Source: Robiginitomaculum sp.
GTDB lineage: Bacteria > Pseudomonadota > Alphaproteobacteria > Caulobacterales > Maricaulaceae
DNA length: 52,408 nucleotides
Assembly (NCBI GenBank): GCA_023301505.1
Contig: JALZUP010000026.1
Span: forward strand, 1-52,408
Direction of reading: 5' to 3'
The stretch's first letter is position 1. Each line of letters begins with the position of its first letter. Shown here one piece after another: positions 6,834-13,735 of this stretch. The notes beneath the pieces were generated by a model. It made no database searches, was not told the DNA's origin, and saw only the letters and a list, made by a program, of their open reading frames with translations. The translations under genes were made by a program, and so were the position numbers.

Positions 6834-7252
6834 TTTACCATTATAGCCTTATAAGTCGGATCACCATCTGCATCTTCGCCACAAGAAGTTGATTGAATCG
6901 AATAACCCTGTTTTAAATAATTATTCAAGCATTCTTCAAATTCTACGTGGAATCTGCACTCAAATACTTTCACATCTTTTTCAATAGATTCATTTACAAT
7001 TAACAATGGCGAATATGCAACAGAAATATATTCTTTGTATTCTGCAATGAATTGGTCTGCTTCTACACGTTCCAAATAGATTGAATTTGACCACGTGTCC
7101 GCATCCATATCCCAGGTCGTGTGACTTGTTATGACAATTATTCCACGATAGTTGTCTTTTGTTCTTTTATCGCCTTGAAACCAATGAAGTTCAAAATGTT
7201 GAACAATATGGAATGGAATGGACGTTGTAAATCCTTCAAATAGTGTTTTCAT
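6830..7252 (-). CDS. Hypothetical protein
   Basis: This 140-residue protein is not recognised. It is rich in aromatic residues and short beta strands, with a long acidic middle. It contains a C-terminal segment SIQSTSCGEDADGDPTYKAI that resembles the end of small phage proteins annotated DUF1737 or similar (GY-x-x-x-G-x-P...YKAIMVK), so a ligand-binding beta fold is possible. It is coupled to both neighbours through 4-base overlaps. Confidence 0.6.
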   Translation of the reverse strand: MKTLFEGFTTSIPFHIVQHFELHWFQGDKRTKDNYRGIIVITSHTTWDMDADTWSNSIYLERVEADQFIAEYKEYISVAYSPLLIVNESIEKDVKVFECRFHVEFEECLNNYLKQGYSIQSTSCGEDADGDPTYKAIMVK

Positions 7253-7461
7253 AGTATTATTATTGTGTTTGTTGCCATTGGACGAACTTCAATTTGGTCA
7301 TTCATTGACATTGTTTTTGAAATACGAAGACCACCATCTTCAATTTTTACTGTGATTTCTTTGTTTTCAAATTCAAAACGAATCGTTTCATTTGAATCAA
7401 GTTCTTGTTCTGTTCCACCATTGTGTTTTTCAACAAGGTTCTGGATGATTATTTTGTTCAT
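7249..7461 (-). CDS. Hypothetical small beta-rich protein
   Basis: This 70-residue protein is of unknown function. The sequence alternates hydrophobic and charged residues (TIRFEFENKEITVKIED), suggesting a small beta sheet. Its start codon is embedded in CATACAAACGATG, a variant of the ACAAACGA leader motif, and 12 bases there are perfectly complementary to the predicted sRNA at 28972-29038. Confidence 0.6.
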   Translation of the reverse strand: MNKIIIQNLVEKHNGGTEQELDSNETIRFEFENKEITVKIEDGGLRISKTMSMNDQIEVRPMATNTIIIL

Positions 7462-7473
7462 CGTTTGTATGGT

Positions 7474-7593
7474 TTAAATTGATTTGTAATATTCGTAATA
7501 ATTAAGGGATGCAATCTGGTCGTTCAACAATCTGGTGAACGCATTGTCCATCGCAGATTCTTCCAGTTCTTGTTTTGTGGTGTTGGATTTCAT
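7474..7593 (-). CDS. 39-residue acidic protein
   Basis: A short frame from the ATG at 7593 to the TAA at 7474 fills the gap between two genes. It encodes MKSNTTKQELEESAMDNAF and continues with a helical segment ending NYYEYYKSI. Codon use and spacing resemble the neighbours. The function is unknown. Confidence 0.5.
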   Translation of the reverse strand: MKSNTTKQELEESAMDNAFTRLLNDQIASLNYYEYYKSI

Positions 7594-7604
7594 AGGTTAT
7601 TTAA

Positions 7605-7904
7605 TTAATACCCACGAATTTCTTCGAATTGTTTCCAACTCTTGATCCCTGCATTCCTTTGTTCCAAGAAAACTTCTTTGGTCACATCTTCAACATAAAT
7701 GATTTCTTCACGTGTGTTTTTATCCATAAGAAACCGAAGAACTGTTTTGACACGTTCTGGACATTCTCTGTACTTATCCCATTTCTTGAATAGAGTTTTT
7801 CCAACTATCGGGTCAACTTTTATTGCATCCGATAAAATTTGTTTGTGGTACTTTTCAACGATGTTTAGTGCGCAATCGTATTCTTTTCTTGTGATTATTT
7901 CCAT
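7605..7904 (-). CDS. First gene of the accessory operon, hypothetical
   Basis: This 99-residue, mostly helical protein has many charged residues and no recognised motif. It is the first gene after the promoter element at 7934-7998, so it leads the accessory operon that runs to 4200. The leader carries TACAAACGA about 30 bases before the ATG. Confidence 0.6.
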   Translation of the reverse strand: MEIITRKEYDCALNIVEKYHKQILSDAIKVDPIVGKTLFKKWDKYRECPERVKTVLRFLMDKNTREEIIYVEDVTKEVFLEQRNAGIKSWKQFEEIRGY

Positions 7905-7933
7905 AATGATGTTTTAAAGATTCCCAATCCTTT

Positions 7934-7998
7934 CGTTTGTATATGCAAATATAATAAAACATTTTATACTACCAACTAAAAACAATAAAATATTTTAT
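7934..7998 (-). promoter_or_regulatory. Early promoter/operator element, copy 1
   Basis: The minus strand has TATATTTG (7953-7946) with TTG 19 bases upstream. One palindrome, ATAAAATGTTTTAT (7954-7967), lies in the promoter spacer. A second, ATAAAATATTTTAT (7985-7998), lies 31 bases further upstream. The leader contains TACAAACGA but lacks the final TAA of the other copies, making this the most diverged member of the six. Confidence 0.8.
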
Positions 7999-8068
7999 AT
8001 TTATTTTAATGCAGGCCCAAAAATATCATTTTTAAGAAGTCCCATTTTCAGGGCGTTCGGTTAACATC

Positions 8069-8083
8069 GTCCACCGCGTGGAC
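8069..8083. other. GC-rich perfect hairpin in a non-coding gap
   Basis: GTCCAC-CGC-GTGGAC is a 6-bp perfect inverted repeat in the gap between copy 1 of the promoter element and gene 8093-8305. There is no T-tract, so it is not a normal terminator. An AAAAAT/ATTTTT hairpin lies further downstream on the minus strand. Being close to the small-terminase candidate, it could be a recognition site, but this is only position-based. Confidence 0.4.
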
Positions 8084-8092
8084 ACCAGAAAA

Positions 8093-8305
8093 TCATTTCA
8101 GTTTCTTAATACGCCAAACACCGACATCCTGCGTGTCTGTCATTCCGATTTCCTTCTGGCTTGATTTGATGTCGTGTATCTCACGTAAATTCATACAATA
8201 GTAGTGTGTTTCATTTATTGCATTGTAGTTCGTTTGAACCACGCAGTTCGTGCCAGACGCACCACTGAAAATGAATTTCCTTTTTTTATTTCTGAATGAT
8301 CCCAT
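8093..8305 (-). CDS. Hypothetical small basic protein
   Basis: This 70-residue basic protein (MGSFRNKKRKFIF...) has no recognised family. The leader is CACAAACGACAA just before the ATG, close to the conserved early leader motif. It sits 14 bases after the small-terminase-like gene, so the two are probably cotranscribed. Confidence 0.55.
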   Translation of the reverse strand: MGSFRNKKRKFIFSGASGTNCVVQTNYNAINETHYYCMNLREIHDIKSSQKEIGMTDTQDVGVWRIKKLK

Positions 8306-8319
8306 TTGTCGTTTGTGGT

Positions 8320-8712
8320 TTATTCCTGAATCTTCTTTTTCAGATTCTCAATCCTTTGCGCACGTTGTTCTGGCGTCATACGATCATAAGTGACATCCAT
8401 TCTTTGTTTTGGTTTTCCGTCGATCTGCTCCATTATCATCTGAATGGCCTTGATACTGTCATTCCCTTTCTTACTCAACGCCCATTGATATAACTTCATT
8501 GCCAACATTTCTTGTTTTGGCAGCTTTATGACAACAGATCCGTCATCGTTTACAGAAATGACCTGACGCGGATCAATACGAATTTCACCATCTTCTTCAA
8601 GAAGTGATTTCAATTGGTTTCTGATTGATATTTTTCGACCTTTTTTTTCGGGTTGATTTTCAGATGAAAACCGTGTATTTTTCCCTAATTCAGAAATGCT
8701 TTTTTTAGCCAT
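8320..8712 (-). CDS. Probable terminase small subunit (DUF5681-like)
   Basis: The 130-residue basic protein begins MAKKSISELGKNTRFSSEN and continues QPEKKGRKISIRN, a pattern seen in small DNA-binding proteins placed as small terminases in many phages (GxTRF...N.....GR). The C-terminal half is helical (MTPEQRAQRIENLKKKI). I chose the ATG at 8712 over the one 45 bases upstream because it gives the typical N-terminus and lies after a good promoter. Small terminases bind pac or cos DNA and pass it to the large subunit, here 4.8 kb downstream. The call is moderate. Confidence 0.6.
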   Translation of the reverse strand: MAKKSISELGKNTRFSSENQPEKKGRKISIRNQLKSLLEEDGEIRIDPRQVISVNDDGSVVIKLPKQEMLAMKLYQWALSKKGNDSIKAIQMIMEQIDGKPKQRMDVTYDRMTPEQRAQRIENLKKKIQE

Positions 8713-8789
8713 AACAAGTTTTATTTTTTCACCGTTTACACACCGTTGTGTTGACAATTTTAATAAATAATCAAATGAATGATTTTAAA

Positions 8790-8822
8790 CAAATTTACAT
8801 TTTTATTTTGATCATTCACAAA
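8790..8822 (-). promoter_or_regulatory. Promoter for the small-terminase operon
   Basis: The minus strand has TTTG (8822-8819), then a 21-base spacer, then TAAATTTG (8797-8790). Both boxes and the spacing fit the Bacteroidota housekeeping promoter. It overlaps the end of the PAPS-reductase-like gene and lies 78 bases before the start at 8712. It lacks the operator palindromes of the six early promoters, so it is probably regulated differently. Confidence 0.65.
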
Positions 8823-9798
8823 TAGCATAAACAGACTGACACCCCCTGTCCATTTCAAGTTCGTTTAACATACTCAATTGAACGTTCTTATCGCTTATGT
8901 ATCGAACAACATCTTCTATCTTGCAAATGGTCTTCTGTGACTTTGGATCGAATCCTGTGTGGTATCTTTTTGGAATGTAGTCTGGTGCGAAGAATGTTGA
9001 TCCAACATATTTTTCACCGCTTTTTAGTTTTTCCAATGTTTCAGGAAACTTTTCAATGATGATCTTCATTTCTGGATGCGTTGCGTTCTTGCAAGGAAAA
9101 CAACCGACACGTGTTGTTCCCATAAAATATAGTTTGTTTATTTCGAATTGTCTGTTTAGTGAATAGTATATCACTTCATCTGCAGTGGCGTCAATGAATG
9201 GTCTTTGAATGTCATCTGCGTATTTGCTGCACCACTCGATGATGTCTTTCTTTCTGTAGGTGTGGAACTTTTCATCATTCTTTCCTTTAGCCAGTCGGTC
9301 AACTGCTTTTTGAAGTTTTAATTTCTGTTTGTGTGTTGTTGGTGGATTTTCATTAAACTGACTGACAATCATTTCATTTGAAAGATATGGTTCAAAGTAA
9401 AATTTGAAGTATCTGCATTGTTCTGTCATCTGGCTTCGCTTCCTGCTTTCGTCTTTCCTTATCCCTTGAAATATTATCACATTATCTTCTAATGATAGTA
9501 CAAAATCAATCATAGGGATGATCTTCAATTCAGTTGTGCAGAATCCAACCTGTGAAGATGGAAACCTTTTCTTCCTTTTGCATAGGTCCAGAAAACCGTC
9601 AAAAGTTTCAGAAGAAAGAATGTGATATTCGATCCCTGTCTTCTTTACTAAATAGTCAAGATGTTTATATGTGATTTCGTGTTCCCACTTAGTATCACAA
9701 AAAACCGCAATTAGGTTTTCAACTCCATACTTTTCAATACAATATAACAATGTTGCTTGACTGTCTTTTCCACCTGATATCGGAACTATTAATTTCAT
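8812..9798 (-). CDS. PAPS-reductase-like PP-loop enzyme
   Basis: This 328-residue enzyme has the N-terminal PP-loop SGGKDS (residues 8-13), which binds the pyrophosphate of ATP or an adenylyl-sulphate, and a CxxC motif in GCFPCKN at about 230 that could hold an iron-sulphur cluster. It belongs to the phosphoadenosine-phosphosulphate reductase superfamily, which includes DndC of DNA phosphorothioation. In phages its substrate is usually unknown; sulphur metabolism, tRNA modification or DNA modification are possible. It lies directly downstream of an Ada-type zinc protein (3-base gap) and near a methyltransferase, which favours nucleic-acid modification. Confidence 0.85.
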   Translation of the reverse strand: MKLIVPISGGKDSQATLLYCIEKYGVENLIAVFCDTKWEHEITYKHLDYLVKKTGIEYHILSSETFDGFLDLCKRKKRFPSSQVGFCTTELKIIPMIDFVLSLEDNVIIFQGIRKDESRKRSQMTEQCRYFKFYFEPYLSNEMIVSQFNENPPTTHKQKLKLQKAVDRLAKGKNDEKFHTYRKKDIIEWCSKYADDIQRPFIDATADEVIYYSLNRQFEINKLYFMGTTRVGCFPCKNATHPEMKIIIEKFPETLEKLKSGEKYVGSTFFAPDYIPKRYHTGFDPKSQKTICKIEDVVRYISDKNVQLSMLNELEMDRGCQSVYAICE

Positions 9799-9801
9799 AT
9801 T

Positions 9802-10068
9802 TTAATTTAATTGTGAAGACTTCCAAGTTTTATATTCTTCTTTCATACAACATCCACAAGGTCTGTAACCATTTGACTTTGCTTCTTTTTCATCTTGAAA
9901 TAAAACCCTGTTTGATACATACTGACCTTTTGCAACGTATCTTGATGCAGATGGACATTTCAGTTGACCATATATTTTCAACTTCTTGTGTCCACCCATA
10001 GAAACAAGACCTTTTGCTTTCAGTATTGCAATTTCTTTTGGTGTAGTATTTTTAGTGTCTAGTATCAT
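9802..10068 (-). CDS. Ada-type metal-binding domain protein
   Basis: The 88-residue protein matches the stand-alone Ada zinc domain. The motif LKIYGQLKCPSASRYVAKG (about residues 30-48) and the later GYRPCGCCMKEEYKTW (about 67-82) give the four zinc cysteines. In Ada itself one such Cys accepts methyl groups from DNA phosphotriesters, turning the protein into an activator. It is first in the transcript from promoter copy 2, whose ACAAACGATAA leader lies 5 bases from the ATG. The gene downstream is the PAPS-reductase-like enzyme. Confidence 0.85.
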   Translation of the reverse strand: MILDTKNTTPKEIAILKAKGLVSMGGHKKLKIYGQLKCPSASRYVAKGQYVSNRVLFQDEKEAKSNGYRPCGCCMKEEYKTWKSSQLN

Positions 10069-10072
10069 TTTG

Positions 10073-10141
10073 TTATCGTTTGTTAAGCAAATATAATAAA
10101 ATCTTTTATACTATCTACTATAAAACAATAAAATCTTTTAT
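10073..10141 (-). promoter_or_regulatory. Early promoter/operator element, copy 2
   Basis: The minus strand has TATATTTG at 10095-10088, palindromes ATAAAAGATTTTAT at 10109-10096 and 10141-10128 (32 bases apart), and the leader TTAACAAACGATAA. It drives the Ada-like and PAPS-reductase genes. The distal palindrome overlaps the stop codon of the upstream gene. The -33 position lacks a clean TTG. Confidence 0.85.
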
Positions 10142-11022
10142 ATTTTTATTTCAAATAAAAGGAATGGAGCCTTGACGATTTTGCACTTTGCATACATCGA
10201 AAAGAATTCTTTCCATTCATCAACCTTCCAAGAACACTGATATGATGTTTTTGTTTCTTCTCGATCCATACTATTGACGAAAATAGAAACATATATTTTT
10301 CCTTTTGCAGAAACCAATGTCTTCAACAATGTAAGCAATTCAAAACGGTTATGCATTAAAGGTATCACATTGAAAACGTAGTTGCAAAGAACCGTGTCAT
10401 ACTTCTTTGAAAGTGCATCATAGTTCGGTTCATACATAGGATCAAAACGATTAAATTCGTGAACATCCATTCCGCATCCATAATCAAGAACTTTTCCCTT
10501 GATCATACCTTCGTCTTTCAAATACTGTATAGGCGTGCTTGATTTCTTTCTATTCATTGCAGTGTGATAACCTGCAAGTTTTTGGAAATCTGTTTCATAA
10601 TGATTGTCATCTTCTGACTTCATTTTTTCAGACTTAGCAACGAAAGAAACTTCTTTTTCTTCTTCAACATATATTGACCATTCATCAACTTCTTCTTCTG
10701 AAAGTTCGTCAAAATCCATTTCAGAAAGATCACCAGTGGCATTGTCTGCGACTGCCAAACTTCTTCTTCTTTCATCCTTATAACTTAAATCGGTTCTTTT
10801 TATAACAACCAATTCATCACCATTGGATTCAATTATTCTGGTTTTTATTCCAAGTTTTGTCGCTTGTTCAAAAACACCATTCCCTGCAATCACATAATCA
10901 TCATTATCAATAACAATCGAACGACCTGTTCCCAATTCGTGAAGTGACTTTTCAATCAACTTCTTGTTTTCGTCGTTGTGCTTTCTGGTATTCTTCGGAT
11001 CTAATTTTATTTTTTTACTCAT
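10138..11022 (-). CDS. ParB-like domain fused to a class I methyltransferase
   Basis: This 294-residue protein has two parts. Residues about 8-60 resemble the ParB/Srx nuclease-like domain (LDPKNTRKHNDENKKLI, IAGNGVFEQATKLGI). Residues about 165-290 are a Rossmann methyltransferase with motif I GKVLDYGCG and a later YDTVLCNYVFNVI, a pattern I associate with putative methyltransferases linked to DNA phosphorothioation. An acidic linker joins them. The target is unknown, but such fusions usually act on DNA. The start is the ATG at 11022; an in-frame TTG lies two codons earlier. It ends inside promoter copy 2. Confidence 0.75.
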   Translation of the reverse strand: MSKKIKLDPKNTRKHNDENKKLIEKSLHELGTGRSIVIDNDDYVIAGNGVFEQATKLGIKTRIIESNGDELVVIKRTDLSYKDERRRSLAVADNATGDLSEMDFDELSEEEVDEWSIYVEEEKEVSFVAKSEKMKSEDDNHYETDFQKLAGYHTAMNRKKSSTPIQYLKDEGMIKGKVLDYGCGMDVHEFNRFDPMYEPNYDALSKKYDTVLCNYVFNVIPLMHNRFELLTLLKTLVSAKGKIYVSIFVNSMDREETKTSYQCSWKVDEWKEFFSMYAKCKIVKAPFLLFEIKI

Positions 11023-11034
11023 ATTCAAATATAA

Positions 11035-11226
11035 TTAAAGTTCATCAAGAAGAAGACATTTCTGCGTGTTCAAAACTTTTCCGTGTGGATCTTCTTTGAA
11101 ATCAACATCAACTTCTGTCAATTGGTTAATAGGTGCGAAACTGAATTCCGATTCGGTTGACCTGATTGCGATTTCCATATTTTCTGGATAATCATTTAAT
11201 TTTTCTTTTAACTGCTTTACATTCAT
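11035..11226 (-). CDS. Hypothetical small acidic protein
   Basis: This 63-residue protein begins MNVKQLKEKLNDYPENMEI, a pattern common in small phage proteins that start with a helix and a proline turn and then a beta hairpin. The C-terminal LNTQKCLLLDEL ends the fold. It is 5 bases after the previous gene, so cotranscribed. The function is unknown. Confidence 0.6.
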   Translation of the reverse strand: MNVKQLKEKLNDYPENMEIAIRSTESEFSFAPINQLTEVDVDFKEDPHGKVLNTQKCLLLDEL

Positions 11227-11231
11227 AATTT

Positions 11232-11426
11232 CTATTTTAATATGTCTTTGATTTTTTCGAAAATATTCATTGTTTCATTGAACGAATCATCCTTCTTTTC
11301 CACTGTCTTGTGAAATATGATTTGATCTTTGACCTGTTGTTCTGCAGCCGTTTTCGATTCGGCCAGAACAGTTGTTTTCATCTTCTTTCCGAAGATCTCA
11401 AAATATACTGTGAAGTTTCTTTTCAT
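11232..11426 (-). CDS. Hypothetical small protein
   Basis: This 64-residue protein begins MKRNFTVYFEIFGKKMKTT, a beta hairpin, followed by helices (AESKTAAEQQVKDQIIFHK). This beta-beta-alpha order recalls small ferredoxin-like folds. It is tightly packed between its neighbours. The role is unknown. Confidence 0.6.
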   Translation of the reverse strand: MKRNFTVYFEIFGKKMKTTVLAESKTAAEQQVKDQIIFHKTVEKKDDSFNETMNIFEKIKDILK

Positions 11427-11427
11427 A

Positions 11428-11904
11428 TTATTCTGGTAGTTTTGAAACTGGCTTCCAATGTGTCACGCATTCTGGATGAAGTATTGCAGGGATTGAAAAA
11501 TATGTTCCAGTGATCTTGTGAATACCAGTCAACGCATTAGGTCCACCGATTTGAATTTGTTCTTTTGAAAAATGAACATTCGCCTTTTCAATCCTTCTTT
11601 TCCTTTTCAGGTCCCATTTTCGAACATCGATCACAATCATCACTTCTGTTCCTGCAGGTGGCAATTCTTTTGATGTTTCGATCCACTGATCTTCTTCAAC
11701 TTGTTTCTTCCATTTCTTTGCCATAAATACCAGACCACCGATGAAGTCTTTTCTGCAGGATAAAATCCTTGAAACATTCAGTTTTTCAGTTTGCCTGATA
11801 TACGATTCCCATTTGTCTGCAAGATTGTTGATCTGCGTGTCTGTTGGAAAACCTTCAACTTCGATGAAGTTCTGGATGTGTTCTTCAATTTGATTTTCGT
11901 TCAT
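11428..11904 (-). CDS. DUF551-domain protein
   Basis: The 158-residue protein ends with the DUF551 signature. It has QWIETSKELPPAGTEVMI (about residues 73-90), where the family has W-I-x-V-x-E-x-L-P-x-x-G-x-x-V, and VTHWKPVSKLP at the C-terminus, where it has THWMPLPxxP. The N-terminal 70 residues are helical and charged. DUF551 proteins are common in phages and of unknown function. Three bases separate it from the upstream gene. Confidence 0.8.
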   Translation of the reverse strand: MNENQIEEHIQNFIEVEGFPTDTQINNLADKWESYIRQTEKLNVSRILSCRKDFIGGLVFMAKKWKKQVEEDQWIETSKELPPAGTEVMIVIDVRKWDLKRKRRIEKANVHFSKEQIQIGGPNALTGIHKITGTYFSIPAILHPECVTHWKPVSKLPE

Positions 11905-11906
11905 AA

Positions 11907-12470
11907 CTACTTTTTAAATTTACTTTTTAATTCTTCAAACTTGTGTTTCATCCTGATCAATTTATTTCTTTGATTCACTTCACGGAATGACAAACTGACT
12001 GCAAGGTTTTCAAAAAACTTCTTTGAATCATTCTTGTTTTTGTGGATGAATGGCGCGTTTTTTATTGTCTTGAAATCGAAAAACGTTCCGTGACTGGATG
12101 TCCTTTCAACTAACCAGATCAATCCTGCGTGTTCTGGAACTTCTTCTGGTTGAATTAGGTTTTCAGGGACCACAAAGAAGAATTTGTTGCAATCACCACG
12201 CCCTATTGACATACATTCGTGTTTGTATTCCTTTTCAAATTGGTGGTTTGGATAAAGTCCGACACGTTTGGATTTGTGTTTCTTAAAATCGTTTTTGAAA
12301 TCACTTCTGGAAATCTTTATTTCATATTCATAAACATATCCACTTTTCATTCTTCTGAACACATCCATTTCATAATGTCCGACATAAAAATTCGGCAATA
12401 TGATTTCATATCCAGAAGATTTTCGGATTGAAGAAATCAATTTGTGTGCGATGTTGTCTGAAAGTTTCAT
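11907..12470 (-). CDS. MmcB-like PD-(D/E)XK nuclease fold protein
   Basis: The 187-residue protein has a nuclease-fold core in its first 60 residues: MDVFRR (D36) and YEYEIKISRSDF (E50-I-K52), the PD-(D/E)XK spacing seen in MmcB-family DNA repair proteins. A later CNKFFFVVPENLI is a core strand, and the C-terminus is a basic helix. It may process or repair DNA. It is coupled to the small gene upstream by an ATGA overlap. Confidence 0.65.
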   Translation of the reverse strand: MKLSDNIAHKLISSIRKSSGYEIILPNFYVGHYEMDVFRRMKSGYVYEYEIKISRSDFKNDFKKHKSKRVGLYPNHQFEKEYKHECMSIGRGDCNKFFFVVPENLIQPEEVPEHAGLIWLVERTSSHGTFFDFKTIKNAPFIHKNKNDSKKFFENLAVSLSFREVNQRNKLIRMKHKFEELKSKFKK

Positions 12471-12616
12471 TTTATCTTTTCCATTTTAGTAATATTTTTC
12501 AATTCAATATGCATTTCAGAACATATTTGAATCGAATCAAGAATTCCAGATGATGTCAATTTAACTTCGTACGGTATTCCGCTTTTTTTATAGTAAACAA
12601 TCCAAGTTTCGTTCAT
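12467..12616 (-). CDS. 49-residue hypothetical protein
   Basis: A short frame from the ATG at 12616 to a TGA overlapping the next ATG encodes MNETWIVYYKKSGIPYEVK, then LTSSGILDSIQICSEMHI and a lysine-rich end. The 4-base ATGA overlaps on both sides fill the gap exactly, which is strong support that it is translated. The function is unknown. Confidence 0.65.
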   Translation of the reverse strand: MNETWIVYYKKSGIPYEVKLTSSGILDSIQICSEMHIELKNITKMEKIK

Positions 12617-12882
12617 AGTTTTTTTATTAGTGAATTTATTCTTCTTGATGCTGAGGTTTGACCAAAGACAAACGTTGTGAACTTTCCGTCCTTGATGTAT
12701 ATTTCTTCGGAAATAATGTTGTGAACTGAATTCAAATCAATTTTCGGAAATCTTCTTTTGAATTCTGGCAAACAATCCATTGTGTGCAAACACATAAACA
12801 TTCGACTTTCTGGTTCATCACAATGCGTTCTGAAAACCTTTGTGAAGATGATCCGTTTGACAATTTCAATCGTTTCAATCAC
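12613..12882 (-). CDS. Hypothetical protein with GTG start
   Basis: This 89-residue protein is not recognised. The start is a GTG at 12882 overlapping the upstream gene by 8 bases; the next ATG is 27 codons in. It has a central Cys-His pair (FRTHCDEP) and a helical, basic C-terminus (SASRRINSLIKKL). Confidence 0.55.
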   Translation of the reverse strand: MIETIEIVKRIIFTKVFRTHCDEPESRMFMCLHTMDCLPEFKRRFPKIDLNSVHNIISEEIYIKDGKFTTFVFGQTSASRRINSLIKKL

Positions 12883-13081
12883 GACTTCTGTTTTTTTGTT
12901 CTTCTGCCTGCTTGATCATCTGGTCCATTTTCGTCTGGAATTTACTTTTCCTTTTATTTTTGGATTCCGTCTGTTCTTTCTTAGTTGGTTTAAAAAGTAC
13001 CATCATAATGAATGGAAAAACCCAATACCAGATGAACAATGCAATCAATACGTTTAAAATAATATTAAAATCTAGTTTCAT
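12875..13081 (-). CDS. Single-span membrane protein
   Basis: This 68-residue protein has one hydrophobic span (about residues 6-29: NIILNVLIALFIWYWVFPFI) and then a long, strongly basic cytoplasmic helix (KKEQTESKNKRKSKFQ). It is likely an inner-membrane protein facing the cytoplasm. Its position in an early operon suggests host takeover or superinfection control rather than lysis, but this is inference. Confidence 0.6.
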   Translation of the reverse strand: MKLDFNIILNVLIALFIWYWVFPFIMMVLFKPTKKEQTESKNKRKSKFQTKMDQMIKQAEEQKNRSRD

Positions 13082-13425
13082 TTTTTCTTCTTTTTAGGAT
13101 ATATAAATTTATGAACTTCATCAACAAAATGTCCCAACAAATACGCTGCAGGTTCGTCATTAAGATTGTCAATTGTGATTCCACGATCGTGAAAAACATT
13201 TGTAACCAGATGAAAACATTCGTGTGCAATTATCTTTGCAGGTGGTTTTGTTTCAAATGCGATCACATATCTGGACAAACCGTCTTCTTTTGGATCTGGA
13301 AACACAACCGCTTCAAAACCGAAAAGATTGAATTTGCTTCTTTCATTAAGATCTTCAATGTTTTTCGTTTCAATCATTTCAACGGTTCCGAAATACAATG
13401 GTATTTTAATTGTCTTTTTTCTCAT
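13078..13425 (-). CDS. HExxH metallopeptidase-like protein
   Basis: The 115-residue protein contains the zinc-protease motif HECFH at residues 68-72, with a downstream glutamate in NDEPAAYLLG (E91) placed as in gluzincin-type enzymes. A beta-rich N-terminus precedes it. The conserved pattern AHE-x-x-H...E-AxAYxLG also occurs in phage proteins annotated as putative peptidases. No signal peptide is present, so it would act in the cytoplasm. The target is unknown. Confidence 0.65.
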   Translation of the reverse strand: MRKKTIKIPLYFGTVEMIETKNIEDLNERSKFNLFGFEAVVFPDPKEDGLSRYVIAFETKPPAKIIAHECFHLVTNVFHDRGITIDNLNDEPAAYLLGHFVDEVHKFIYPKKKKK

Positions 13426-13426
13426 A

Positions 13427-13735
13427 TCAAAAAATTAATGAATAGGCCCACCTTACAAACAAATAAACCAAACCAATCAAGATGATCAATGCAATAACTG
13501 CGGCACCTTTCCACCAGTTCTTCATTTGTGGTTTTGGAAAAAGATCTATTTCAACAAAGACAATGTTGATTGCTATTTTAGTGACCTTTTCTTCAAATAT
13601 GGCCCAATCCGAAGGACTGAATGATTTCACGAATCCATCGTGGTATGTGACCAGTATTTCAGTGTATCTGGATTCATAGTCGATTTGTCTTTGTTCAAGT
13701 TGTTTTTCTTTGGCAGTGGAATTTGTATCTGACAT
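13427..13735 (-). CDS. Tail-anchored membrane protein, possibly made by frameshift
   Basis: This 102-residue protein has a soluble N-terminal region and a single C-terminal span (about residues 77-98: AAVIALIILIGLVYLFVRW). The ATG at 13735 begins MSDTNSTAKEKQ. The frame is open upstream, and an A-AAA-AAC heptamer at 13750-13744 would let ribosomes translating gene 13627-13827 slip -1 into it, giving an N-terminally extended product. Either start is possible. The function is unknown. Confidence 0.6.
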   Translation of the reverse strand: MSDTNSTAKEKQLEQRQIDYESRYTEILVTYHDGFVKSFSPSDWAIFEEKVTKIAINIVFVEIDLFPKPQMKNWWKGAAVIALIILIGLVYLFVRWAYSLIF

